DNA of 26,591 nucleotides, taken from NCBI GenBank assembly GCA_947178115.1, contig CAMWXF010000001.1, forward strand, positions 1-26,591, given 5' to 3'. Position 1 is the first letter of the stretch. The number at the start of each line of letters is the position of its first letter. The notes beneath the pieces were generated by a model that was not told where the DNA came from, searched no databases, and worked only from the letters and a program-made list of their open reading frames with translations. The translations under genes and the position numbers were made by a program. Positions 8,023-15,678 of the stretch are shown here, piece by piece. This DNA comes from an uncultured Lachnospiraceae bacterium. Its GTDB lineage: Bacteria > Bacillota > Clostridia > Lachnospirales > Lachnospiraceae.

Positions 8023-8862
8023 ATGAAGAAGATTATTGTGACAGGCGCCAATGGGCAGTTGGGACGTGCCATTAATTTACAGTATGCAGGCAGTACGGAG
8101 TATGAACTGATCAATACGGATGTCGGGGAACTGGATATTACCAGGGTAGACAAGGTTATGGAATTTGTGCGGGGAATACAGCCCTATGCGATTATCAACT
8201 GCGCGGCGTATACGGCGGTGGAGGCGTGCGAGAATGAAGAGGATCTTGCTTTTCGGATCAATGCCATCGGACCGAGAAATCTAAGCATTGCGGCTACAGA
8301 AACGGGAGCGAAGTTAATGCATGTTTCCACGGACTATGTGTTCGACGGCAACGGCGTAAGACCGTATCGGGAGACGGATCCAGTGGGACCTCAGGGAGCG
8401 TATGGCAGAACCAAGCTTGCAGGGGAGAATTTCGTGAAAGAATTCAGTGACAGGCATTATATTGTGCGTACCGCGTGGCTGTATGGTGACGGCAAGAACT
8501 TTGTCAAGACCATGCTCCGGTTGTCAGAGTCGAATGATAAGGTGAGGGTTGTGAAGGATCAGGTAGGGTCACCTACCAGTGCGGCGGAACTGGCAAAGGC
8601 GATCGCATATCTGCTGCCCACGGATAATTACGGACTGTTCCATGGAACCTGCGAAGGGGATTGCAGCTGGGCGCAGTTTACGGAGGAGATTTTCAGAATT
8701 GCCGGTAAAGATACGGTAGTGGAGGGTATCACATCGGAAGAGTACGGCGCGGCAGTGAAGAGACCTGCATACTCGATTCTGGAAAACTATATGTTCAAGA
8801 TGACTACCGACTTCATGTTTGCAGACTGGCACGATGCGATTGCAGAGTATCTGAAGCAGTAA
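8023..8862 (+). CDS. rmlD: dTDP-4-dehydrorhamnose reductase-like protein (RmlD family)
   Basis: A 279-residue extended short-chain dehydrogenase. The N-terminal NAD(P) site is TGANGQLG (7-14), VSTDYVFDG (101-109) matches RmlD proteins, and the catalytic pair is Y127 and K131 in AYGRTKLAGE. The family reduces dTDP-4-keto-L-rhamnose to dTDP-L-rhamnose in the cytosol. I start at ATG 8023 because GGAGG lies five bases upstream; the ATG at 7984 has none. It is the first gene of the polysaccharide cluster. The other three rhamnose genes (rmlA, rmlB, rmlC) are not in the window, so either they are elsewhere or this enzyme reduces another 4-keto sugar. Confidence 0.87.
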   Translation: MKKIIVTGANGQLGRAINLQYAGSTEYELINTDVGELDITRVDKVMEFVRGIQPYAIINCAAYTAVEACENEEDLAFRINAIGPRNLSIAATETGAKLMHVSTDYVFDGNGVRPYRETDPVGPQGAYGRTKLAGENFVKEFSDRHYIVRTAWLYGDGKNFVKTMLRLSESNDKVRVVKDQVGSPTSAAELAKAIAYLLPTDNYGLFHGTCEGDCSWAQFTEEIFRIAGKDTVVEGITSEEYGAAVKRPAYSILENYMFKMTTDFMFADWHDAIAEYLKQ

Positions 8863-9022
8863 GGTTTTAGCTTTACACGGCGGCGCATATATGAGAGAAT
8901 GTAGTGACCAGGATGTGCCTATGTGGATGTGAAGGATTATGGCAGATGAAATGGCAATAACGTGATGGGCCATCAGATATATATACGTAAATATGTTGCA
9001 ATAGAAAGGAATAAGTTACGAT

Positions 9023-10093
9023 ATGCAGAAAATAGCGTTAATTACGGGAATAACGGGGCAGGATGGTTCTTATCTTGCGGAGTTTTTGTTGGAGAAGGGA
9101 TATGAAGTGCATGGGTTAATTCGCAGGCACAGTATATCCAATACGATGCGGATCGATCATCTGATCCGATCAGATTATCACAAGGTAAAATTCTTCCTGC
9201 ATTTTGCTGATACGACGGATTCCAGTAATCTTATGCGGCTCATTGCGGAGATTCGTCCGACGGAAGTATATAATCTGGCGGCACAGTCGCATGTGGGCGT
9301 GTCCTTTGATGTGCCGGAGTACACGGCGGAAGCGACCGGTGTGAGTACTTTGAAACTGCTTGAGGCGATTCGCGTCAACGGTGGGACATGCAGATTCTAT
9401 CAGGCTTCCACTTCCGAACTGTTCGGCGGAATTCCGGAGACGGCGCCCCAGAGTGAGAAGACGCCTTTTTATCCGAAGAGTCCTTACGGTGCGGCGAAGC
9501 TGTATTCCTACTGGATCACGGTAAATTATAGGGAATCTTATAATATGTTTGCCTGCAACGGCATTCTGTTTAATCATGAATCACCGAGGCGTGGAGAGAA
9601 TTTCGTCACAAGAAAGATTACGCTGGCGATTGCAAATATCATTGCCGGAAAGCAGGAGAAATTGTCTCTGGGCAATATGAATGCGAAGCGTGACTGGGGA
9701 TTTGCCGGCGATTATGTGAAGGGCATGTGGCTTATGCTGCAGCAGGACAAGGCCGACGATTATGTGCTGGCCACGAATGAGACGCATACGGTCAGAGAAT
9801 TTGTGGAAGCGGCATTCGGTGAGCTTGGCATTGCGATCCGATGGGAAGGAAGCGGCGTGAATGAAAAAGGGTACGATGCAGCAAGCGGGAGACTGCTGGT
9901 GGATGTGAATCCCGAGTTCTATCGTCCGGCAGAGGTTGAGTTCCTCTGGGGTAACTGTGAGAAGGCGGAACGGGAACTTGGCTGGAAGAGAGACGTAGAT
10001 TTCAAGAAGCTGGTTGCCATGATGATGGATGCTGATCTGCAGGAGATTGCGGGGATGAGCTGTGCTGAATACAAGAGCAGTCAGTCAAAGTAA
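9023..10093 (+). CDS. gmd: GDP-mannose 4,6-dehydratase
   Basis: A 356-residue enzyme making GDP-4-keto-6-deoxy-mannose, the first step to GDP-L-fucose. Seen: the NADP site GITGQDG (9-15), [14 protein letters not shown] (34-47), the catalytic T130 and E132 in STSELFGG, Y155 and K159 in [12 protein letters not shown], and [16 protein letters not shown] (184-199), all diagnostic of Gmd. AAAGGAAT stands before the ATG at 9023. Its partner fcl lies 2.1 kb downstream, separated by an unrelated membrane protein gene, whereas the two are often adjacent. The 160-bp gap before it shows no clear promoter or terminator. Confidence 0.96.
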   Translation: MQKIALITGITGQDGSYLAEFLLEKGYEVHGLIRRHSISNTMRIDHLIRSDYHKVKFFLHFADTTDSSNLMRLIAEIRPTEVYNLAAQSHVGVSFDVPEYTAEATGVSTLKLLEAIRVNGGTCRFYQASTSELFGGIPETAPQSEKTPFYPKSPYGAAKLYSYWITVNYRESYNMFACNGILFNHESPRRGENFVTRKITLAIANIIAGKQEKLSLGNMNAKRDWGFAGDYVKGMWLMLQQDKADDYVLATNETHTVREFVEAAFGELGIAIRWEGSGVNEKGYDAASGRLLVDVNPEFYRPAEVEFLWGNCEKAERELGWKRDVDFKKLVAMMMDADLQEIAGMSCAEYKSSQSK

Positions 10094-10173
10094 TGTATAG
10101 CAGAACAGCAGGTGCTATGCGGCGCGATAAGGATGATGGCGGATTTGCCTGATGAATGGTGCATTGCTTGTTC

Positions 10174-10182
10174 TGATATAAT
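10174..10182 (+). promoter_or_regulatory. Extended -10 promoter upstream of the LIC_10190-like gene
   Basis: TGATATAAT is a perfect extended -10 element (TG at 10174-10175, TATAAT at 10177-10182). No good -35 is present, which extended promoters tolerate. It is enclosed by an inverted repeat (GTGCTATG at 10112-10119, CATAGCAC at 10193-10200), and CAGAACA (10101-10107) can pair with TGTTCTG (10169-10175), which overlaps the TG. Confidence 0.45.
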
Positions 10183-10259
10183 AGGTATCCGACATAGCAC
10201 TGATAGGAAATTATGACGTTGAAAGGGCATTGGCACTGATAAAAGAAAGGCAGATATTT

Positions 10260-12056
10260 ATGCTGTCAATGATTTTAATATGGATTTATATGTTTTTCAC
10301 CACTTTCCTGATCGGATACGGGATATTGTGTCTGCTCACGCGGTTCGTGCCGTACCGGGTCAGGCATATGGATTCTTATCTGATCTGCGGTCTGGCGGGC
10401 GTTACAGTGTATGCGCAATTTTTTAGTTTGTTTGGGCGCGTGGGACTGGTGGCTAATTTGCTGCTGTGCATGGCATGTATGGCGATCGCATGGTGTCTTA
10501 AGCGTCAGCTTGGCAGCATGTTGTCGGAAACATGGAATAATATACGGGAAAATCGATTAGGAGAAAGAGGGAAAATGTTAGGCATACTGTTCCTCTTTTT
10601 CCTATTTGCATATGGTGCGTCAAGGGGAATTATTCATTATGATACGGGGCTGTATCATGCGCAGAGTATCAGATGGCTGGAGGAATACGGTGTGGTGAAG
10701 GGACTTGGCAATCTGCATTGCCGGCTGGCCTATAACAGTTCCTCTTTTGCCCTGTCGGCGTTGTACAGCATGGCGTTCCTGGGCGGACAGTCCTATCACT
10801 GCGCGGCGGGATTCCTAGCATGGATATTGGCGAAAGTCTGTCTGGAAGTGATTGGTGCCCTGCGGAAGAGAAGACTGCATACCGGTGATTTTGCGAGAGT
10901 GATGGGGATATATTATCTGGTTATTATCTTCGATGAAATGGTATCTCCGGCCTCCGATTATTTCATGGTATTGCTGGCATTCTATATTGTGATCCGTTTT
11001 CTGGAACTGGCGGAGTGTGAGGTTAAGGAGGTACTGCCTTACGCATTGCTGTGCGTTCTGGGAGTCTTCCTCATGACCGTAAAACTGTCGGCGGCATTGA
11101 TCTTACTGCTGGTGATCTATCCGGCGTATTACCTGATTCGGGGTAACAGATGGAAAGAAACGGCGGTATATCTGGCGCTGGGAATCGTGACGGCACTGCC
11201 GTTTTTTATCAGAAATGTATTGCTGTCGGGCTGGTTGGTCTACCCGTTTACGCAGATCGATCTGTTTCATGTGGCATGGAAGATTCCGAAGGGTGCGGCA
11301 GACTATGACGCACGGGAGATTCAGGTCTGGGGCAGGGGATATACGGATGTGACACGGTATGACATTTCCGTGAGAGAATGGCTGCCGGATTGGTTCCGTT
11401 CGCTGGCGGGCAGTGATAAGCTGCTGGTGGCGGCAGCGGTGGTGTCGCTGATTGTATTGCTTGTATATGGGATGGGGATGCTGTGCTGCTGGTGGCGCAG
11501 ACGCCCGGGGATTCTGATTGTACAGGTGGCGGTAGCGGCATCCTTTGTCTTCTGGCTGTTTACTTCTCCTCTGATTCGTTACGGTTGCGTTTATGTGTAT
11601 CTGATGCCGGCGGTGGTGATCGGCGGGGTATATGTTGCGATCCTGGAGAGGTCGGAGGAACGCAGCGGGCTGCGAAACGGAGCGAAACTGCATAGTCAAA
11701 GCGGAGCGGGTGCGTGGGAGAACGGTGCAAATGCAAAGAAGAGCGCAGCAGAACCGGTCAGTGCGAAGGTGTTCAGGCTGTGCGGCATGGTAGCAGTAAT
11801 GTTTCTTTTGATATATAAGTGTGCTGCGCTGGGTAAAGAGATTGGTGTCTCTTACAGAAACGATTATTGGATCGCGCAAAAAGATTATGAGAATTACGAG
11901 ACGCAGTCATATGAAATAAACGGAGTGACATTCTATTATCCTGTGAACGGTGATCAGGTGGGATATGAGGCGTTCCCGTCGGCACCCGCAAAGACGGATG
12001 TCCGGTTTCTGGGAGAAGGGATCAAAGATGGATTTGAGGCAGTTTTAAGTAACTGA
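10260..12056 (+). CDS. Multi-pass membrane protein, LIC_10190-like (GT-C-type candidate)
   Basis: About 598 residues with roughly ten or more membrane segments. The signature HYDTGLYHAQSIRWLEEYG (from residue 126) and the following GLGNLHCRLAYNSSSF match, as far as I recall, the LIC_10190 family of membrane proteins found in surface-polysaccharide clusters. The C-terminal soluble tail, with YYPVNGDQVGYEAFP and a final LGEGIKDGFEA, also fits. The acidic residue in the first outside loop is what GT-C glycosyltransferases use, so an outer-face sugar transferase is a fair guess. ATG 10260 is chosen for the upstream AAAGAAAGG; TTG 10230 is less likely. A hydrophilic, Ala/Gly/Asn/Ser-rich insertion (about residues 460-500) interrupts two membrane segments. 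The gene splits the gmd-fcl pair. Confidence 0.72.
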   Translation: MLSMILIWIYMFFTTFLIGYGILCLLTRFVPYRVRHMDSYLICGLAGVTVYAQFFSLFGRVGLVANLLLCMACMAIAWCLKRQLGSMLSETWNNIRENRLGERGKMLGILFLFFLFAYGASRGIIHYDTGLYHAQSIRWLEEYGVVKGLGNLHCRLAYNSSSFALSALYSMAFLGGQSYHCAAGFLAWILAKVCLEVIGALRKRRLHTGDFARVMGIYYLVIIFDEMVSPASDYFMVLLAFYIVIRFLELAECEVKEVLPYALLCVLGVFLMTVKLSAALILLLVIYPAYYLIRGNRWKETAVYLALGIVTALPFFIRNVLLSGWLVYPFTQIDLFHVAWKIPKGAADYDAREIQVWGRGYTDVTRYDISVREWLPDWFRSLAGSDKLLVAAAVVSLIVLLVYGMGMLCCWWRRRPGILIVQVAVAASFVFWLFTSPLIRYGCVYVYLMPAVVIGGVYVAILERSEERSGLRNGAKLHSQSGAGAWENGANAKKSAAEPVSAKVFRLCGMVAVMFLLIYKCAALGKEIGVSYRNDYWIAQKDYENYETQSYEINGVTFYYPVNGDQVGYEAFPSAPAKTDVRFLGEGIKDGFEAVLSN

Positions 12057-12067
12057 ATCAAAAAAGC

Positions 12068-12152
12068 AACCTAACTTTGGTCGGAGCAGTTACCTAACAA
12101 TTCCTCTGGAAAAATCCTGCAGGAATTGTTATACTGACCATGAAGTTAGGTT
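12068..12152. repeat. Long nested inverted repeat upstream of fcl
   Basis: Outer arms AACCTAACTT (12068-12077) and AAGTTAGGTT (12143-12152) are perfect complements, continued by GGTC/GACC after small internal loops. Inner arms TAACAATTCCT (12095-12105) and AGGAATTGTTA (12121-12131) are perfect over 11 bp, and GGA-AAAA-TCC can close the tip. A second copy of ACCTAAC (12092-12098) can compete with the first (12069-12075) for the right arm. No T-run follows, so it is not an ordinary terminator. It may be an operator, an RNA switch or a MITE-like remnant. Confidence 0.7.
12107..12135 (+). promoter_or_regulatory. Putative promoter of fcl
   Basis: TGGAAA (12107-12112) is followed by a 17-bp spacer and TATACT (12130-12135), which is preceded by the extended element TGT. 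The right arm of the inner inverted repeat overlaps the -10, so binding of a protein there, or formation of the hairpin, could control expression. Confidence 0.45.
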
Positions 12153-12179
12153 ATACAAGATACAGAAACGAGGTTCAAC

Positions 12180-13121
12180 ATGAATAAGACAGACAAAATC
12201 TATGTAGCAGGACACAGAGGACTGGTAGGAAGCGCTATTGTGCGGAATTTAAATGCAAAGGGTTATACCAACGTGATCGGCAGAACCCATAAGGAACTGG
12301 ATCTGACGAACCAGCAGGCGGTCATAGAATTTTTCGAAGAACAGAGACCTGACGTGGTGGTACTGGCAGCAGCGAAAGTGGGAGGTATCAATGCCAACAA
12401 TACGACACCGGCAGAGTTTGCCTATGAGAATATGCAGATTCAATGCAATGTGATCAAATGTTGTCATGATTATCAGGTAAAGAAGTTATTATTTCTCGGA
12501 AGTACTTGCATCTATCCACGTATGGCGCCGCAGCCGATTCCGGAAGATGCGTTATTGACAGGACCGCTGGAGGAGACGAACGAGGCGTATGCGATCGCTA
12601 AGATCGCCGGTCTGGAGATGTGCAAATTCTTCAAGAGACAGTACGGAGACGATTTTATAAGCTGTATGCCGACGAATCTGTACGGGCCCTATGACAATTA
12701 TGATCTGGAGGGATCACATGTTATGCCGGCCATGATTCGTAAGTTCCATGAGGCCAAGGTAAACGGCGCTCCTACGGTGGAATTATGGGGAACCGGCACA
12801 CCGCTTAGGGAGTTTCTGTACGTGGATGATATGGCGGATGCATGCGTGTTTTTACTGGAAAATTACAGTGGGGAGCAGCATGTGAATATCGGTACGGGTA
12901 AGGAAGTTACGATCAAAGAACTGGCACAGACAGTACAAAAAGCGGTGGGTTATCAGGGCGAGATCGTTTGGAATAAGGACATGCCGGACGGTACGCCGCG
13001 CAAACTGACGGATGTGACGAAGCTCCACGGATTGGGTTGGAATCATAAGGTTGAATTGGAAGAGGGCGTGCAGCTTGCTTATCAGTGGTTCAGGGAAAAT
13101 GTAGATTCCGCCAGAATGTAA
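12180..13121 (+). CDS. fcl: GDP-L-fucose synthase
   Basis: A 313-residue epimerase/reductase that turns GDP-4-keto-6-deoxy-mannose into GDP-L-fucose with NADPH. Seen: the cofactor motif GHRGLVG (11-17), [12 protein letters not shown] (63-74), S108 and C110 in GSTCIYP, and Y137 and K141 in [18 protein letters not shown] and [12 protein letters not shown] later in the protein are also typical. GAGGT stands five bases before ATG 12180. Together with gmd it supplies GDP-fucose, so the polysaccharide made here probably contains L-fucose. The gene seems to have its own promoter inside a long inverted repeat. Confidence 0.96.
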   Translation: MNKTDKIYVAGHRGLVGSAIVRNLNAKGYTNVIGRTHKELDLTNQQAVIEFFEEQRPDVVVLAAAKVGGINANNTTPAEFAYENMQIQCNVIKCCHDYQVKKLLFLGSTCIYPRMAPQPIPEDALLTGPLEETNEAYAIAKIAGLEMCKFFKRQYGDDFISCMPTNLYGPYDNYDLEGSHVMPAMIRKFHEAKVNGAPTVELWGTGTPLREFLYVDDMADACVFLLENYSGEQHVNIGTGKEVTIKELAQTVQKAVGYQGEIVWNKDMPDGTPRKLTDVTKLHGLGWNHKVELEEGVQLAYQWFRENVDSARM

Positions 13122-13147
13122 GACAGTGCGTAGGCGATAACTTACAA

Positions 13148-13176
13148 TTTACATAATGCATATTTTTTGCTATTAT
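13148..13176 (+). promoter_or_regulatory. Promoter of the Spo0A-domain gene, covered by a palindrome
   Basis: TTTACA (13148-13153), a 17-bp spacer and TATTAT (13171-13176) make a good housekeeping-type promoter. The inverted repeat TTACATAAT (13149-13157) and ATTATGTAA (13172-13180) covers both elements almost exactly, as an operator for a dimeric repressor would. Confidence 0.6.
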
Positions 13177-13181
13177 GTAAA

Positions 13182-13216
13182 TGCGTAATAAAACTACACG
13201 TTTAATATATTACGCA
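13182..13216 (+). promoter_or_regulatory. 5'-leader hairpin next to the ribosome site of the Spo0A-domain gene
   Basis: TGCGTAATA (13182-13190) and TATTACGCA (13208-13216) form a 9-bp stem with a 17-base loop, starting about where transcription from the 13148 promoter should begin. It ends directly before the ribosome site AAGGAG (13217-13222). It could influence translation or be another operator. Confidence 0.5.
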
Positions 13217-13233
13217 AAGGAGTAAAAAAGGGA

Positions 13234-13614
13234 ATGTTACAAGAAAATGTTTTGTCCAGACAAGAACTGGAACAGGCAATCTCCGGTTTCATGTTGGAGT
13301 TGGGTGTACCGGCACACCTACGGGGCTATCAATACCTAAGGAGCGCCGTGGAGATGTGCACGGAAGACATGGAACTAGTAGGCAGTGTTACGAAACTGCT
13401 GTATCCGGATCTGGCGAAGATGTATCGTACAACAGACCAGAAGATTGAACGGGCGATCAGAAATGCGATCGAAGTGTCCTGGGAGAGAGGAAACAGCGAT
13501 TTGTTCGAGCGGTTATTCGGTTACTGCAATTCGAACGAATACAGCAGACCTACAAACAGTGAGTATATTGCGACAGTGGCGGACTATATTCGTCTGACAT
13601 ACGGACTGATATAG
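13234..13614 (+). CDS. Stand-alone Spo0A C-terminal DNA-binding domain protein
   Basis: A 126-residue protein that matches only the output domain of the sporulation regulator Spo0A. Seen: LGVPAHLRGYQYLRSAVEM (23-41), LVGSVTKLLYPDLAKMY (48-64), the recognition-helix region KIERAIRNAIEVSWERGN (70-87), LFGYCNS and PTNSEYIATVADYIR (106-120), all close to the classical domain. The phosphoacceptor receiver domain is absent and only about 20 residues precede the DNA-binding fold. AAGGAG precedes ATG 13234. It has its own promoter and terminator, so it is a separate unit within the polysaccharide cluster. It may be a phosphorylation-independent regulator of the cluster, or may compete for Spo0A sites; both ideas are inference. 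Confidence 0.9.
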   Translation: MLQENVLSRQELEQAISGFMLELGVPAHLRGYQYLRSAVEMCTEDMELVGSVTKLLYPDLAKMYRTTDQKIERAIRNAIEVSWERGNSDLFERLFGYCNSNEYSRPTNSEYIATVADYIRLTYGLI

Positions 13615-13626
13615 CTGCCGGAACAG

Positions 13627-13652
13627 GGAAGAGATACGTCTCTTCCTTTTTT
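13627..13652 (+). terminator. Intrinsic terminator after the Spo0A-domain gene
   Basis: GGAAGAGA (13627-13634), loop TACG and TCTCTTCC (13639-13646), followed by six T, is a textbook rho-independent terminator 12 bp after the stop codon. Confidence 0.92.
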
Positions 13653-13662
13653 CGTCTATGTA

Positions 13663-13671
13663 TGCTAAAAT
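13663..13671 (+). promoter_or_regulatory. Extended -10 promoter for the downstream glycosyltransferase genes
   Basis: TGCTAAAAT (TG at 13663, TAAAAT at 13666-13671) lies just after the terminator. The -35 position reads TTCCTT, a poor match. It could restart transcription for the long glycosyltransferase run that begins at 13765. Confidence 0.4.
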
Positions 13672-13764
13672 AAACGGAGACCTGACTGTCGGTGCCGCGG
13701 GGTGTGCGGGCGGATATAAACCGACGCAGGCGGATATCAATAGATGAAAGGCACGGTAATTTGC

Positions 13765-14694
13765 ATGAAATTGCTCAGTGTTGTAGTACCCTGCTATAAC
13801 GAAGAAGAGAATATCAGGGACTTCTATGATGAATTGTTTCGGAATGCTCCTTTTTTCAAGGAAAAGGAAATCGAGGTGGAACTGCTTTATATAGATGACG
13901 GATCTAAGGATCAGACGGTAGAAGAGGTTAAGAAGCTGTGCAGAGAGGATGCACGTGTCCATCTGCGGTCTTTATCCAGAAACTTCGGAAAGGAAGCGGC
14001 GATCTACGCAGGATTACAGAAATCTAAAGGAGATTATGTGGTGCTGATGGACGTTGATCTGCAGGACCCGCCGTCGCTTTTGCCGGAAATGTACGACTAT
14101 ATCGAGCAGGGGTATGACTCTGTGGCTACGAGGCGTGTCACGAGGAAAGGAGAGCCGCCGGTGCGTTCTTTTTTTGCGAGGATGTTCTACCGGATTATGA
14201 ATAAGATTTCCAGGACGGAGATCGTGGACGGAGCCAGAGATTACAGATTAATGTCGCGGCAGGTGGTGGATGCGATCCTTGCCATGACGGAATATAACCG
14301 ATTTACCAAGGGTATTTTCGGCTGGGTAGGCTATGAAACAAAGTGGATGGAATATGAGAACATCGAGCGCAGGAAGGGTGAGACGAAATGGTCCTTCTGG
14401 AAGCTGTTTGCCTATTCGTTAGAGGGAATCACTGCGTTTTCCACGGTGCCGCTGACAATTGCGGCGCTGATTGGCGCGCTGTTCTGCATGCTGGCATTTG
14501 TCATGATTATTATTATCATTGTGAAGACGCTAATCTTCGGTGATCCGACTTCGGGATGGCCGTCTCTTGTATGTATCATTATGATGGTCAGCGGAGTGCA
14601 GCTGTTTTGTCTCGGAATCGTGGGGCAATACTTATCGAAAACATACATGGAAGTGAAGAAGAGACCTATTTATCTTGTCAAAGAGGATATTTAA
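13765..14694 (+). CDS. GT2 polyprenyl-phosphate glycosyltransferase (GtrB/DPM1-like)
   Basis: A 309-residue enzyme with an N-terminal GT-A domain and two C-terminal membrane segments (about 226-254 and 266-289). Seen: VVPCYNEEEN (8-17), YIDDGSKDQT (42-51), SRNFGKEAAIYAGL (71-84), the metal-binding D96 and D98 in MDVDLQDPP, and RDYRLMSR (158-165), the pattern of GtrB/CsbB enzymes that load a sugar onto undecaprenyl phosphate at the inner face of the membrane. The loaded sugar is normally flipped and used outside by a GT-C enzyme; two GT-C-like proteins are in this cluster. ATG 13765 gives the family N terminus; ATG 13744 is possible. No GtrA-like flippase is adjacent. Confidence 0.9.
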   Translation: MKLLSVVVPCYNEEENIRDFYDELFRNAPFFKEKEIEVELLYIDDGSKDQTVEEVKKLCREDARVHLRSLSRNFGKEAAIYAGLQKSKGDYVVLMDVDLQDPPSLLPEMYDYIEQGYDSVATRRVTRKGEPPVRSFFARMFYRIMNKISRTEIVDGARDYRLMSRQVVDAILAMTEYNRFTKGIFGWVGYETKWMEYENIERRKGETKWSFWKLFAYSLEGITAFSTVPLTIAALIGALFCMLAFVMIIIIIVKTLIFGDPTSGWPSLVCIIMMVSGVQLFCLGIVGQYLSKTYMEVKKRPIYLVKEDI

Positions 14695-15564
14695 ATGAAC
14701 GGACTGGTCAGCATTATCGTACCGATCTATCGGGCCGAAGCCTATATCCCCGATACGATTGCGATGGTAGTAAGACAGACATATACGGAGTGGGAACTGT
14801 TGTTGATCGATGACTGTTCACCTGACGGCAGCACACAGGTGGTTCGCGACACACTGAGAGAGCAGAAGTGGAGCAGCCGGTCTTCAGTGCAGCAGGATGA
14901 TAAGGAAACGGAACCGGAAGCAGTGCGTTCCGTAGGGAGTGAAGGTATCTGTACAGTCGAGGAATACAATGATGACAAAGGACGGCGGATCCTGTTGGTC
15001 AGTAAAGAACACAACGAGGGAGCAGCCGCCGCGCGCAACACCGGACTGGATATGGCAGGCGGCAGGTATATTGCTTTTCTGGATGCGGATGACGTGTGGT
15101 TCCCGGAGAAACTGGAGAAGGAACTGTTGTTTATGAAGGACAGGCAGGCGGGATTCGTGTTCACGGCGTATGAGTTCGGTGATGAGCAGGCGAATCCTAC
15201 CGGCAAAGTGGTGCATGTTCCCGCACAGCTGCGTTACGGGCAGGCGCTGTCGCGGACAGTGATCTTTACGACGACGGTATTATTGGATCGGGAGAGCATT
15301 CCAGACAAGCTGATACGCATGCCCGGTATAGAGAGCGAGGACACGGCGACATGGTGGCAGATCCTGAGGGCGGGCAATACCGCCTACGGTCTGAACGAGG
15401 TGCTGGCCATATACCGCAGACCGGCGAAGTCGTTGTCTTCCAATAAATTGACGGCGATCAGACGGATCTGGAATCTGTATCGCAGGCAGGAGAAGCTGTC
15501 CGTGATTACGAGTGTGCGCTATTTTATTCCGTGGGCATACCGGGCATGCATGCGGCGTCTGTAG
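14695..15564 (+). CDS. GT2 glycosyltransferase with a hydrophilic insertion
   Basis: A 289-residue cytosolic GT-A enzyme. Seen: SIIVPIYRAEAYI (6-18), LLIDDCSPDGS (36-46), NEGAAAARNTGLD (107-119) and the D130/D132 metal-binding motif in AFLDADDVWFPEKL. It adds one sugar to the lipid-linked repeat unit; donor and acceptor cannot be told. Residues of about 55-97 form a charged insertion (Ser, Gln, Glu and Asp-rich) between the nucleotide-binding half and the conserved asparagine motif, which makes this region longer than usual. The start codon follows the previous stop directly and AAAGAGGAT provides the ribosome site, so the two genes are coupled. Confidence 0.9.
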   Translation: MNGLVSIIVPIYRAEAYIPDTIAMVVRQTYTEWELLLIDDCSPDGSTQVVRDTLREQKWSSRSSVQQDDKETEPEAVRSVGSEGICTVEEYNDDKGRRILLVSKEHNEGAAAARNTGLDMAGGRYIAFLDADDVWFPEKLEKELLFMKDRQAGFVFTAYEFGDEQANPTGKVVHVPAQLRYGQALSRTVIFTTTVLLDRESIPDKLIRMPGIESEDTATWWQILRAGNTAYGLNEVLAIYRRPAKSLSSNKLTAIRRIWNLYRRQEKLSVITSVRYFIPWAYRACMRRL

Positions 15565-15600
15565 AATTACAGTAAGATGAATCGGTACGAATTAGTAACT

Positions 15601-15646
15601 GTTCAGAAGGTGCATCTTTGTAACTATGAAGAACAGGGTTCTGAAC
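15601..15646. repeat. Inverted repeat upstream of the priming transferase
   Basis: GTTCAGAA (15601-15608) and TTCTGAAC (15639-15646) are perfect 8-bp complements around a 30-base loop, 33 bp before the next start codon. Further out AATT/AATT can add pairs. There is no T-run and no clear promoter. Confidence 0.4.
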
Positions 15647-15678
15647 AATTACACGAATTATTTGAATGAGGTAAGGGC

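Noticed and set aside
11103..11879. 258-codon open frame on the minus strand inside the LIC_10190-like gene
   Set aside because: Rich in Arg, Gln, His and Pro with no recognisable domain; it is the antisense shadow of a membrane-protein gene that has clear motifs.
13688..13725. GTCGGT/ACCGAC inverted repeat in a G+C-rich stretch before the GtrB-like gene
   Set aside because: Only 6 bp with a 26-base loop; expected by chance and not placed on a promoter element.
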